This document shows, piece by piece, positions 50,629-58,404 of a DNA stretch of 64,000 nucleotides; position 1 is the first letter of the stretch; each line of letters opens with the position of its first letter. Position numbers and translations under genes: made by a program. The notes under the pieces were generated by a model. It was given only the letters and a program-made list of their open reading frames with translations. It did no database searches and was not told where the DNA came from. Source of the stretch: an uncultured Muribaculaceae bacterium (GTDB lineage Bacteria; Bacteroidota; Bacteroidia; Bacteroidales; Muribaculaceae); the NCBI GenBank assembly GCA_947632485.1, contig CANRPJ010000002.1, positions 1-64,000 on the forward strand. The letters run 5' to 3'.

Positions 50629-51861
50629 CTATTTCTCCAATTCTATATCCTGATCTACAATCACATGCCACGGAAGACCGGACACGGCAAGCTTCTCGAG
50701 GAACGGATCGGGATCAAACTCCTCTACGTTGTGAACTCCTGGCTTTACCCATTTTCCGGTCAGGAACATTGCCGCTCCCACCATGGCAGGGACACCAGTA
50801 GTGTAGCTCACGGCCTGGGCTCCGGTCTCCCGGTAAGCCTCCTGATGGCTGCAGTTATTATAGATGTAGTAGGTAGATTCGTGACCTTGCTTATCGATTC
50901 CGCGGATTCGGCAGCCAATCGAGGTCTCACCCGTATAATTCTCTCCGAGCGAACCGGGATCGGGTAGCACCGCCTTCAGGAACTGTATAGGCACGATCTC
51001 GCGGCCTTCATACATGACCGGATCAATCCGGGCCATACCTATATCCTGAATCACGCGGAGGTAGGTGAGATACTGATCGCCGAAGGTCATCCAGAAGCGG
51101 GCGCGCTTAAGGGTAGGGAAATTGAGCACGAGCGACTCCAACTCCTCATGGTAAAGCAGATAGCTTTCACGCGGCCCGATATTGGGATAGTTGAGCGGAC
51201 GGTGAATTTCCAGATTCTCTGTCTCGACCCATTGGCCGTCTTCAAAATAGCGGCCTTTCTGAGTGATCTCGCGGATATTGATTTCGGGATTGAAGTTGGT
51301 GGCGAAGGCCTTGCCGTGGTTGCCGGCGTTGCAGTCTACGATGTCGAGATACTCCATCTTCGAAAAATGGTGTTTCGCAGCGTAGGCCGTGAAGATCGCG
51401 CTTACTCCGGGATCGAATCCGCACCCGAGAATCGCCGTAAGCCCGGCATTCTCGAAGCGCTCCCTGTAGGCCCACTGCCAGCTATATTCAAAATGCGCCT
51501 CATCTTTAGGCTCATAGTTGGCAGTATCGAGATAATTTACCCCGCACTGCAGGCAGGCCTCCATTATTGTGAGATCCTGATAAGGGAGAGCCACATTGAT
51601 GCAGATATCGGGCTTATGACGCCGGAAAAGCTCCACGAGCTGCTCCACGCTATCGGCATCGACCTTATCGGTAGAGATCTGCGGAATCTTCTCCGCTCCC
51701 TCCTTCTCCAGACGGGCCACAACGCCAGCTGCCAGTTCGTCACATTTCTCCAGTCTGCGCGATGCAATGACTATCTCCGGAAATATTTCAGGATTCTGGG
51801 CGCATTTCAGAGCTACTACCGAGCCTACGCCTCCGGCACCAATAATCAGTGTCTTTCCCAT
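50629..51861 (-). CDS. Saccharopine dehydrogenase-family protein, likely carboxynorspermidine/carboxyspermidine dehydrogenase
   Basis: A 410-residue cytosolic enzyme with an N-terminal Rossmann motif (TLIIGAGGVGSVVALKCAQ) and the saccharopine-reductase block DTANYEPKDEAHF, LTAILGCGFDPGVSAIFTAYA and NHGKAFATNFNPEINIREI. This arrangement matches the bacterial carboxy(nor)spermidine dehydrogenases, which condense putrescine or diaminopropane with aspartate semialdehyde to make spermidine-type polyamines. The decarboxylase partner (NspC) is not next door. The gene precedes GH31 by 11 bp on the same strand but has no functional link to it. Confidence 0.85.
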   Translation of the reverse strand: MGKTLIIGAGGVGSVVALKCAQNPEIFPEIVIASRRLEKCDELAAGVVARLEKEGAEKIPQISTDKVDADSVEQLVELFRRHKPDICINVALPYQDLTIMEACLQCGVNYLDTANYEPKDEAHFEYSWQWAYRERFENAGLTAILGCGFDPGVSAIFTAYAAKHHFSKMEYLDIVDCNAGNHGKAFATNFNPEINIREITQKGRYFEDGQWVETENLEIHRPLNYPNIGPRESYLLYHEELESLVLNFPTLKRARFWMTFGDQYLTYLRVIQDIGMARIDPVMYEGREIVPIQFLKAVLPDPGSLGENYTGETSIGCRIRGIDKQGHESTYYIYNNCSHQEAYRETGAQAVSYTTGVPAMVGAAMFLTGKWVKPGVHNVEEFDPDPFLEKLAVSGLPWHVIVDQDIELEK

Positions 51862-51879
51862 ATCTTAAGGATTTCTCAG

Positions 51880-52737
51880 TTATTTATTCTCTTCGGGCAC
51901 TACCCGGTCTGCCTTAATCTTTACGATCACTACTTCTGATCCTTTAAGACCCATACGGCGTGTTGACGAGCCATACATGTCGTCGGCGGTAAGAGCCAGC
52001 GTAGCCTGCTCGCCGAGCTTAAGGGTCTTCATGAAGGCGGCTACCGGAGAGTGAGGCTCAAACGTGCGGCCGATTACGAAGGAACTACGGGCCGGGGTGC
52101 CTGCGGAAGCACCGCTCAATGTGGTGACCTCCAGATTGCCCTCTACGCGGGTGCCTTCAGGAAGCGCCTCGCCCTCGCCGGGCTTCACGATGGTTACGTA
52201 GATCAGGCTGTCGGCCTGCATATTATTCTCCTTGGCATAAGCCTCCAGGGCTTTCTTGCCTTCTGCGGCCTCTTTCTGGCGTAGCTGCACTTCATAACGC
52301 AGCTGGAGCTGCTGGAACTCCATCTGGGTCATCTGCATATTTACGGCGCTATCACTGCGCAGAGCATACTGCAGACCGCTTACCACTACCTTTGGATTGA
52401 GCTCCTCGCCGTAGATTTTCTTGAACTGTCCGAGCGAGCGGGCTATCTGCAGACCGGTTGCGAGACCTGCGTTGTAGGCTTCGTCCTTACTGTTGAAAGC
52501 GGCCTCAAGACCTTTCTTGTAAGCCTCACGGGCTGACTCAGTGGCAAGCGTGGTATCCATCTGGGCCTGCTGCCAGAAGGAGCCGCCGTTGAGCACTCCG
52601 TAGTAATATGAAAGCGAGTCAAGAACCGACATGTTCTGCATCTCGCTGATGGCCTTTCCTTTATTATTGCCACCCGAGCAGGAGGTAAGAGCCATTGCGG
52701 CTGCCACACCTGCAAAAAGAAGGGATTTTAGTTTCAT
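51880..52737 (-). CDS. FKBP-type PPIase-like lipoprotein (degenerate domain)
   Basis: A 285-residue lipoprotein from ATG 52737 (the track counts a GTG before it); lipobox LTSCSGGN. Residues about 35-160 are the helical FKBP_N dimerisation region (SYYYGVLNGGSFW, YNAGLATGLQIARSL). The C-terminal 110 residues have the FKBP fold outline (KTLKLGEQATLALTADDMYGSS) but lack the usual VHYTG and FDSS motifs. It may be a chaperone with reduced isomerase activity in the periplasm or outer membrane. It is the last gene of a four-gene run with two other FKBPs. Confidence 0.75.
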   Translation of the reverse strand: MKLKSLLFAGVAAAMALTSCSGGNNKGKAISEMQNMSVLDSLSYYYGVLNGGSFWQQAQMDTTLATESAREAYKKGLEAAFNSKDEAYNAGLATGLQIARSLGQFKKIYGEELNPKVVVSGLQYALRSDSAVNMQMTQMEFQQLQLRYEVQLRQKEAAEGKKALEAYAKENNMQADSLIYVTIVKPGEGEALPEGTRVEGNLEVTTLSGASAGTPARSSFVIGRTFEPHSPVAAFMKTLKLGEQATLALTADDMYGSSTRRMGLKGSEVVIVKIKADRVVPEENK

Positions 52738-52746
52738 CACTTTTGA

Positions 52747-52923
52747 TTATTCATTATAATAGTCTGATGCCGAGTCTGCCGGTATCTCATCGGGCAAATC
52801 CACGCTGATCTCCACCTCGACAGTCTCGCCGAGGGGAACCATACTTTCGCGCGTACGCCCCTGGCAGCTGCACAAAGCAACCGCCAGGATACCGCCGGCC
52901 AGCACCGCACAACGGTTTTTCAT
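52747..52923 (-). CDS. Small lipoprotein, 58 residues, not in the ORF track
   Basis: Reading the minus strand from ATG 52923 gives MKNRCAVLAGGILAVALCSC, then a short acidic tail ending in DSASDYYNE and a TAA at 52747. The start overlaps the stop of the upstream FKBP gene (TGATG), and the next FKBP gene begins 9 bp after this stop, so the spacing is that of a coupled operon gene. LCSC provides a lipobox. The mature peptide is only about 38 residues and strongly acidic. Function unknown; a partner of the flanking FKBP lipoproteins is possible. Confidence 0.7.
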   Translation of the reverse strand: MKNRCAVLAGGILAVALCSCQGRTRESMVPLGETVEVEISVDLPDEIPADSASDYYNE

Positions 52924-53510
52924 CACTGAGCTTCAGGCACTATGATGTTGAGCAGGTCAACGTAGAACACCAGCGTGGCGCCGGGAGGAATCAGATCGCC
53001 TGCTCCGCGCTCGCCGTAAGCGATGTTTGCAGGAGCATAAAGCACTGCCTGACCACCTTCCTTCATGAGCTGCACGCCCTCAGTCCAGGCGGGAATCACG
53101 CGGTTGAGCGGGAACACGATTGGGCCGCTATCTGCGCCGTGGTCCCAGGAGCTGTCGAACATAGTGCCGTCAGCAAGCACGCCGCTGTAGTTGACACGCA
53201 CGCTCGAAGTCTCAATCGGCTGAGCTCCGGTGCCTTCTACCAGCATCACATAGCGCAATCCGCTGGGGGTCTGCACCCAACCGCTCTTATCGGCTGAGGC
53301 ACGGTTAGCCTCATCTTCAAACCAGGCGGCAGTGTAGGTCTGCAGCACCGTGTCGCCTCTTTCCAGAGATTGCTCTACGGCAGCCACCATGTCAACTACT
53401 TCGGCCGTGTCGGAATCAGCAGCAGCCGTCTTATTGTTACCGCACGCCGCAAGCGACGTCAAGGCAACGACCCCCATGGAGGCCGCTGCCAAAAACCAAG
53501 TTTTCTTCAC
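52923..53510 (-). CDS. FKBP-type peptidyl-prolyl isomerase lipoprotein
   Basis: The GTG at 53510 (VKKTWFLAAASMGVVAL) gives a lipoprotein signal with lipobox SLAACGNN and a 195-residue protein. The track ORF starts inside the upstream gene and its first 36 residues are not plausible. The C-terminal 110 residues are a complete FKBP domain: VRVNYSGVLADGTMFDSS, VIPAWTEGVQLMKEGGQAVLYAPANIAYGERGAGDLIPPGATLVFYVDLL. It catalyses proline isomerisation outside the inner membrane. It lies 22 bp after another FKBP gene. Confidence 0.87.
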   Translation of the reverse strand: MKKTWFLAAASMGVVALTSLAACGNNKTAAADSDTAEVVDMVAAVEQSLERGDTVLQTYTAAWFEDEANRASADKSGWVQTPSGLRYVMLVEGTGAQPIETSSVRVNYSGVLADGTMFDSSWDHGADSGPIVFPLNRVIPAWTEGVQLMKEGGQAVLYAPANIAYGERGAGDLIPPGATLVFYVDLLNIIVPEAQ

Positions 53511-53532
53511 TTTTATAGTCAAATTTCTGTTT

Positions 53533-54123
53533 TCACTTCTTAACCACCTTGATAAGCTCCACATCGAAAATAAGGGTGGAGTGAGGCGGAATTGCATTGG
53601 GCACACCCTGCGGGCCATAAGCGAGATCCGAGGGAATGAAGAATGTGAACTTCGAGCCCTCTTTCATAAGCTGCACTCCCTCAGTCCAGCCCGGGATCAC
53701 GCGGTTAAGAGGGAAGGTGGCCGGCTCGCCACGGCTTACGCTACTATCGAACACCGTGCCGTCGAGCAGCTTACCGGTATAATGTACCGTCACTTCATCA
53801 GTAGCTGTCGGGCTGGCGCCATCGCCTTCTTTCTCCACTATATACTGCAGACCTGAAGCGGTAACCTTCACGCCTTCGTTTTTCTTATTCTCGGCCAGGA
53901 ATTTCTCTCCCACTTCGCGTGCGGCTGCCTCAGCCTTCTTCTGAAGGTCGGTAAGATATTCTTGAATCATCTTCTGGGCCTCTTCGTGGGTAATCTCAGG
54001 CTTGCCGCCATCGAATGCCACCTTCACTCCGTCTTTGAAATCATCGAGGCTGATTTCCTTGACTCCCATGCCTTTAAGCTGGCTGCCCATAGCCAGACCC
54101 CAGGCGTAACTCATTTTGTCCAT
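53533..54123 (-). CDS. FKBP-type peptidyl-prolyl isomerase (FklB/FkpA-like)
   Basis: A 196-residue protein with no signal peptide. The N-terminal FKBP_N helical part (MSYAWGLAMGSQLKGMGV, EEAQKMIQEYLTDLQKKAEAAAREVGEKFLAENKK) is followed by a full FKBP domain with VTVHYTGKLLDGTVFDSS, FPLNRVIPGWTEGVQLM and the closing PPHSTLIFDVELIKV. The domain order is like FklB and FkpA, and the missing signal suggests a cytosolic protein. It is the first gene of a run of three FKBPs and a small lipoprotein. Confidence 0.93.
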   Translation of the reverse strand: MDKMSYAWGLAMGSQLKGMGVKEISLDDFKDGVKVAFDGGKPEITHEEAQKMIQEYLTDLQKKAEAAAREVGEKFLAENKKNEGVKVTASGLQYIVEKEGDGASPTATDEVTVHYTGKLLDGTVFDSSVSRGEPATFPLNRVIPGWTEGVQLMKEGSKFTFFIPSDLAYGPQGVPNAIPPHSTLIFDVELIKVVKK

Positions 54124-54325
54124 AATCAGTAATTTCTTTTTTAAGGCACCCGCTCCTTATCAGGCGGGCTGCCGGTTTTTATTAAGAAAACGTATGGCAG
54201 CGCCCCAATGTTTCCCGCAGGTGCGTTACGGGGTGCTAAATTAATGAAAAAAGCGTTATCTGCGAAATCAACTTCTCTTAAGCATAATTTTTATCGGCTT
54301 ATTGTTGCGGAACCGCGATATTGCG

Positions 54326-54333
54326 TAATTTTG
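54326..54333 (+). promoter_or_regulatory. -7 box (TAATTTTG) of the YitT gene
   Basis: TAATTTTG lies 48 bp before the ATG at 54382, with TTG at 54305-54307 18 bp upstream as a possible -33 element. The region 54124-54325 holds no other gene. Confidence 0.55.
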
Positions 54334-54381
54334 CAGCCGGAAACCAAATAGCTCACTTCAAATTAAAAGCGAACTTTTCCC

Positions 54382-55341
54382 ATGCCACAGTTGAAATACA
54401 ACAAGCTGATGGTCAACGCTAAAGACTACGTGATCATCGTAATGGGTCTTTTCCTTTATGCCTTCGGGTTCTGCGCCTTCATTCTGCCCCACCATGTGGT
54501 GATCGGCGGCCTGTCGGGTGTAGGCACGCTGGTATATTTCGGTAGCGGCGGCACGATTCCAGTGGCCGTGACGCAATATGTCTGCAATCTGATTCTTCTC
54601 GCCATAGCCTATAAGATAGTAGGGCGCACGTTTGTGCTCCGCACTATCTTCGGAGCCACGGTGATGGCATTGTTTGTGGGCATCCTCGAGGGTGTGTTCA
54701 TGGGTCTTGACCGTCCTCTTATGGCAGAGACTTCGATGAGCGTGATCCTCGGAGCAATCCTCTCGGGTCTGGGTGTAGGTATCGCCTTCCTCCACAACGG
54801 ATCGACGGGTGGCACCGATATCGTGGCAGCCATGGTTTCGAGAGTGAGCAACGTAAGCATCGGGCGCACTATGATTTTCACGGACCTTATCATCGTGTCG
54901 TGCAGCATATTCCTGCCTTTTGAAGGCAGCTTTGAGGAGCGCCTTCAGGCGAGGGTGCCGCTGATCGTATATGGCGTGATCGTGACTTTCGTGCTTGCTT
55001 ATGTGACCGACAACCTCATCAATACCAACCGGCAGAGTACTCAGTTCGTGATCTTTTCCCACCGCTGGAAAGAGATAGCAGATCAGATCAATTCAGAGGC
55101 CCACAGGGGTGTGACAGTGATTGATGGTCAGGGCTGGTATACCAAAAGCGATGTCAAGATGCTGATGGTGTGGTGCCGCCGCATTGAGCGGATAACCATA
55201 TTCCGCATCATAAAAAGTATTGATGAGCACGCCTTTATATCGCAGGCTAACGTAAACGGCGTATATGGCAACGGCTTCGACCAGGTAAAGGTGAAAGTGA
55301 AGAAAACTGAAGAAGCTCCGCTCCCCAAAGAAAAGGAGTAA
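54382..55341 (+). CDS. YitT-family membrane protein (DUF161 + DUF2179)
   Basis: A 319-residue inner-membrane protein. The first 210 residues contain about five to six TM helices with the family blocks AFGFCAFILPHHVVIGGLSGVGTL and GIAFLHNGSTGGTDIVA. The last 90 residues form a soluble DUF2179 domain (TQFVIFSHRWKEIADQINSEAHRGVTVIDGQGWYT), a PII-like fold. The transported or sensed molecule is unknown for this family. The gene stands alone between its promoter and a hairpin that also ends the convergent tRNA. Confidence 0.88.
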   Translation: MPQLKYNKLMVNAKDYVIIVMGLFLYAFGFCAFILPHHVVIGGLSGVGTLVYFGSGGTIPVAVTQYVCNLILLAIAYKIVGRTFVLRTIFGATVMALFVGILEGVFMGLDRPLMAETSMSVILGAILSGLGVGIAFLHNGSTGGTDIVAAMVSRVSNVSIGRTMIFTDLIIVSCSIFLPFEGSFEERLQARVPLIVYGVIVTFVLAYVTDNLINTNRQSTQFVIFSHRWKEIADQINSEAHRGVTVIDGQGWYTKSDVKMLMVWCRRIERITIFRIIKSIDEHAFISQANVNGVYGNGFDQVKVKVKKTEEAPLPKEKE

Positions 55342-55370
55342 GCTTTTTTCTACCAAGTCATTAGAATGGA

Positions 55371-55407
55371 AAAGCGCAGCTGACCGGAATCCAGGCAGTT
55401 GCGCTTT
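55371..55407. terminator. Bidirectional hairpin between the YitT gene and tRNA-Gln
   Basis: AAAGCGCA pairs with TGCGCTTT around a 21-nt loop with further partial pairing. A T-rich run follows on the plus strand and A-rich sequence precedes it, so it could serve both directions. Confidence 0.65.
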
Positions 55408-55415
55408 CTTTCTCG

Positions 55416-55486
55416 TTGTCTTACCAGGATTCGAACCTGGACAAGCAGAACCAAAAACTGCTGTGCTACCATTACACCATAAGACA
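55416..55486 (-). tRNA. tRNA-Gln (TTG)
   Basis: On the minus strand a 71-nt cloverleaf: acceptor TGTCTTA/TAAGACA, D-arm GTGT/GCAC, anticodon loop TTTTGGT giving TTG, and T-arm CCAGG-TTCGAAT-CCTGG. The last pair of the anticodon stem is T-T, so the stem has only four Watson-Crick pairs. CCA is not encoded. Confidence 0.93.
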
Positions 55487-55546
55487 ATCCTCGTCTTCTC
55501 AACCGCCACCCTTTCTCCAAAGAGCTTTCCGGCTAAAGAAGCGATG

Positions 55547-55554
55547 CAAAGGTA
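55547..55554 (-). promoter_or_regulatory. -7 box (TACCTTTG) of tRNA-Gln
   Basis: Minus-strand TACCTTTG, 60 bp upstream of the tRNA. No clear -33 element. Confidence 0.5.
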
Positions 55555-55586
55555 ATGATTTATTTCGGTTTGAAGCGAATTTTGAT

Positions 55587-55594
55587 TAATTTTG
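55587..55594 (+). promoter_or_regulatory. -7 box (TAATTTTG) of the barrel-queFCDE operon
   Basis: An exact consensus match 26 bp before the ATG at 55621. It would drive the beta-barrel gene and queF-C-D-E. I found no preQ1 riboswitch-like fold in the short leader. Confidence 0.5.
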
Positions 55595-55620
55595 GCTTCA
55601 CTAAAATTTCCGATTCTAAA

Positions 55621-56307
55621 ATGATGAAGGCAAAACTTTTCATATCAGCTCTTTTCGTGAGCGCAGTAGCTTCACTGCCCGCTTCGGCCGAAGGCCTGCT
55701 CGACACCTCGGCCCCCGCCTTTCCATTCAGCCTTGGAGTAAGGCTCGGCCTCAACACCTCCAACATTACAATATCCGATGCCTTGTTTCCCACCTATAAC
55801 AAAAACAGTTGGGGCACAGGCTTTCAGGCCGGAGTAGTGGCCGACATCAAGTTTCGCAATTTCATAGCGATCCAGCCGGGGGCATTTCTGGAATACCGGA
55901 GCGGAAGCTATACCTACATCACCGATACCGCTCCTGAGAGCTACCAGACCCAGGCGGGCAATCTGCGCAGCTATAATTTCACGATTCCCATATTGGCATC
56001 GGTGCGCATGAATGTGGCAAACGTGATCCGCTGGAGCATCGATGCCGGGCCCTACGTATCTTTAAGGCTTGGCGGAAAGGGAGATATCTATAATGTGCAG
56101 GAGGCGGCCGGAGGGCGTCCGCTGCAGGATACGCGCATTGAGCGCCGAAGCTGCCTGTGGGGGCTCAAACTCGGCACGGGCATCAATTTCATGAGCCATT
56201 ATTATTTCGGCATCCATTATATGGCTACGCTCTCTACTCCCTGGAAAGAGGCGCTCTACGACGGCCACGACAAGGCCTGGACATTCACCCTTGGCTACGA
56301 TTTCTGA
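55621..56307 (+). CDS. Outer-membrane beta-barrel protein (PorT/OMP_b-brl_2 type)
   Basis: The ATG at 55621 ([23 protein letters not shown]) starts a signal peptide; the track ORF begins 66 bp earlier. The 228-residue protein has alternating strands with ends such as [44 protein letters not shown] and a C-terminal aromatic (TFTLGYDF), typical of 8-10-stranded porin-family barrels of Bacteroidetes. No ligand is known. Its stop overlaps the queF start (TGATG), so it is co-transcribed with the preQ1 genes without an obvious functional link. Confidence 0.8.
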   Translation: MMKAKLFISALFVSAVASLPASAEGLLDTSAPAFPFSLGVRLGLNTSNITISDALFPTYNKNSWGTGFQAGVVADIKFRNFIAIQPGAFLEYRSGSYTYITDTAPESYQTQAGNLRSYNFTIPILASVRMNVANVIRWSIDAGPYVSLRLGGKGDIYNVQEAAGGRPLQDTRIERRSCLWGLKLGTGINFMSHYYFGIHYMATLSTPWKEALYDGHDKAWTFTLGYDF

Positions 56308-56780
56308 TGCGCACGGAGAAAGAACTGGAGGGAGTGACCCTTCTGGGTGCAAATGGCACCATATACCCTACCGACTACGATCCCTCCCTGCTTGAGACAT
56401 TCGAAAACAAGCATCAGGACCGCGATTATGTAGTGACGCTCGACTGCCCCGAATTCACTACCCTCTGCCCGAAGACAGGGCAGCCGGATTTCGGGCACAT
56501 CTACATATCCTACATACCGCGCCGGCGCATGGTGGAGAGCAAGAGCCTGAAACTTTATCTTTTCAGCTTCCGCAATCATGGCGATTTCCATGAAGACTGC
56601 GTCAACATCATTCTCAATGACTTATGGCAGCTCATGGAGCCGGCATACCTGGAGGTGAAAGGAGTGTTCATGCCCCGCGGAGGAATCAGCATTCACCCCT
56701 TCGCCAACAAGGCCGATGCCGACCATGAGGACTTGGCCGCAAGGCGCCGCTTGCAGAACTTTCCAAACCCTAAGCCATGA
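56307..56780 (+). CDS. queF: NADPH-dependent 7-cyano-7-deazaguanine reductase
   Basis: The ATG at 56307 overlaps the upstream stop and starts the conserved sequence, giving 157 residues; the track ORF began inside the barrel gene. QueF reduces preQ0 to preQ1 in queuosine synthesis. The thioimide-forming Cys54 is in [13 protein letters not shown], with Asp61 as the general acid, and the family motif ESKS is at residue 77 ([11 protein letters not shown]). It is of the short unimodular type. It overlaps queC by 4 bp. Confidence 0.95.
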   Translation: MRTEKELEGVTLLGANGTIYPTDYDPSLLETFENKHQDRDYVVTLDCPEFTTLCPKTGQPDFGHIYISYIPRRRMVESKSLKLYLFSFRNHGDFHEDCVNIILNDLWQLMEPAYLEVKGVFMPRGGISIHPFANKADADHEDLAARRRLQNFPNPKP

Positions 56781-57436
56781 AAAAAGACTGCCTGATAGTG
56801 CTTTCGGGAGGCATGGACTCTGTAACCATGCTCCACGACTATAAGAACCGCATAGCTCTGGCCGTGACCTTCGACTATGGCTCCAACCACAACGCCCGCG
56901 AGGCGGAGTGTGCCGCGCGTCAGTGCCAGGCGCTCGGCATAGAGCATCTCGTGATCCTCCTCTCCTTCATGGGGCAGTATTTCAAGAGCTCGCTCCTCGA
57001 GGGCGCCGATGCCGTGCCCGATGCCGACTATGCTGAAGACAACATGAAATCGACCGTCGTGCCTTTCCGCAACGGCATCATGCTCAGTGTGGCCTGCGGA
57101 CTGGCCGAAAGCCGGGGGCTGCAACACGTAATGCTCGCCAACCACGGCGGCGATCACGCCATCTACCCCGACTGTCGCCCGGATTTCATTCGGTCGATGA
57201 GCGCCGCCATGCAGTTTGGCACGTATCCCCACATCGATATTCTGGCCCCCTACACCGATCTCACCAAGGCCGACATAGCCCGCATCGGACGCCGCATAGG
57301 AGTAGACTACTCGCTCACCTATTCATGCTATCGCGGAGGCGAGCGCCACTGCGGCCGCTGCGCCACCTGCAGGGAGCGACGCGAGGCCATGGCTGAGGCC
57401 GGAATTGATGACCCGACCGTCTACGAAGAGTCCTGA
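56777..57436 (+). CDS. queC: 7-cyano-7-deazaguanine synthase
   Basis: A 219-residue enzyme that makes preQ0 from 7-carboxy-7-deazaguanine, ammonia and ATP. It has the ATP-pyrophosphatase loop [11 protein letters not shown] near the start, [18 protein letters not shown] in the middle, and four zinc-binding cysteines near the C-terminus ([16 protein letters not shown]). It is full length and coupled to queF. Confidence 0.96.
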   Translation: MKKDCLIVLSGGMDSVTMLHDYKNRIALAVTFDYGSNHNAREAECAARQCQALGIEHLVILLSFMGQYFKSSLLEGADAVPDADYAEDNMKSTVVPFRNGIMLSVACGLAESRGLQHVMLANHGGDHAIYPDCRPDFIRSMSAAMQFGTYPHIDILAPYTDLTKADIARIGRRIGVDYSLTYSCYRGGERHCGRCATCRERREAMAEAGIDDPTVYEES

Positions 57437-57459
57437 TCCCGAAAAAAGAGAGAAAAAGA

Positions 57460-57792
57460 ATGTACTACGTAAGCAAACGCCTTGAAATCAGCGCCGCCCA
57501 TCGGCTCAGTCTTGATTATGCGAGCAAATGCACCGCTCTCCACGGCCATAACTGGATAATCACCGTAGAATGCAAAGCGCCCGCCCTGAATGCCAACGGA
57601 ATGGTGGAAGACTTCACCCATATAAAAGAGAAAATCATGGAGAAGCTCGACCATAAGGTGCTCAACGATGTGGTGGATTTCAACCCTACGGCTGAGAATA
57701 TTGCCCGCTGGATTGCCGACAGCATACCTACTTGCTGGCGCTGCACCGTGCAGGAAAGCGAGGGCAACTACGCCACCTACGAAAAGGAATAA
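57460..57792 (+). CDS. queD: 6-carboxy-5,6,7,8-tetrahydropterin synthase
   Basis: A 110-residue protein of the PTPS/QueD family. Zinc-binding histidines are in SAAHRL and HGHNW, with the catalytic Cys in SKCTALHGHNW, and the substrate-anchoring Glu lies in VQESEGNYATYE. It converts dihydroneopterin triphosphate to carboxytetrahydropterin, the second step to preQ0. The first enzyme, GTP cyclohydrolase I (FolE), is not in the window. Confidence 0.94.
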   Translation: MYYVSKRLEISAAHRLSLDYASKCTALHGHNWIITVECKAPALNANGMVEDFTHIKEKIMEKLDHKVLNDVVDFNPTAENIARWIADSIPTCWRCTVQESEGNYATYEKE

Positions 57793-57807
57793 TCTCCCTG
57801 ATCCTTA

Positions 57808-58404
57808 ATGAGAAAGGTAAACGAAATCTTCTACTCTCTGCAGGGAGAAGGCTATCACGCCGGAACGCCGGCCGTGTTCGTGCGCTTCTCAGGCTGCAAC
57901 CTCCGATGCCCTTTCTGCGACACCGACCATTCCCAGGGACGCCCGATGAGCGACTCCGAAATAATAGCGGAAGTATGCCGCTATCCCGCTGAATGGGTTA
58001 TCCTTACAGGCGGAGAGCCGGCCTTGGCCATAGATCCGCAGTTCATAAGGGAGCTGAAAGAGAGAAGCGGAAAGAAGGTTGCGATCGAGACCAACGGCAC
58101 CCTAACCGTGCCCGAAGAGATCGACTGGGTCACGGTCTCCCCAAAAACGGGAATCTCCGGAAGCGAAGCGCCGGTACACGTAGGGCGTGCCGATGAGATA
58201 AAGGTAGTCTACGTAGGCCAGGATCTTGAGCCCTACTTCCGGCTCCCCTGCCGCGATGCCGGCACGCTGATGTATCTGCAACCCTGCTATGTAGCTGATC
58301 CCGAAGCGCGCTCACTCAATCAGCAACTCGCGGTAGAGCGCGTGCTCGCCGACCCCCGCTGGACCCTCTCCGTCCAGATCCACCGCTTCCTGGAGATTAA
58401 ATGA
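57808..58404 (+). CDS. queE: 7-carboxy-7-deazaguanine synthase, radical SAM
   Basis: A 198-residue radical SAM enzyme with the cluster motif CNLRCPFCDTDH (CxxxCxxC), preceded by FYSLQGEGYHAGTPAVFVRFSGCN, the typical QueE start. VILTGGEPAL and VAIETNGTL are further family blocks. It contracts carboxytetrahydropterin to the deazapurine. It lies 15 bp after queD and overlaps the AlbA-domain gene by 4 bp. Confidence 0.96.
   Translation: MRKVNEIFYSLQGEGYHAGTPAVFVRFSGCNLRCPFCDTDHSQGRPMSDSEIIAEVCRYPAEWVILTGGEPALAIDPQFIRELKERSGKKVAIETNGTLTVPEEIDWVTVSPKTGISGSEAPVHVGRADEIKVVYVGQDLEPYFRLPCRDAGTLMYLQPCYVADPEARSLNQQLAVERVLADPRWTLSVQIHRFLEIK

Noticed and set aside
53511-53618. Longer start for the second FKBP gene
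   Set aside because: It would overlap the upstream FKBP gene and push the signal peptide inside the protein; GTG 53510 restores a normal lipoprotein start.
55555-55620. preQ1 riboswitch ahead of the beta-barrel/queFCDE operon
   Set aside because: The leader is only about 25 nt after the -7 box and shows no H-type pseudoknot or C-rich/A-rich tail of the preQ1 classes.
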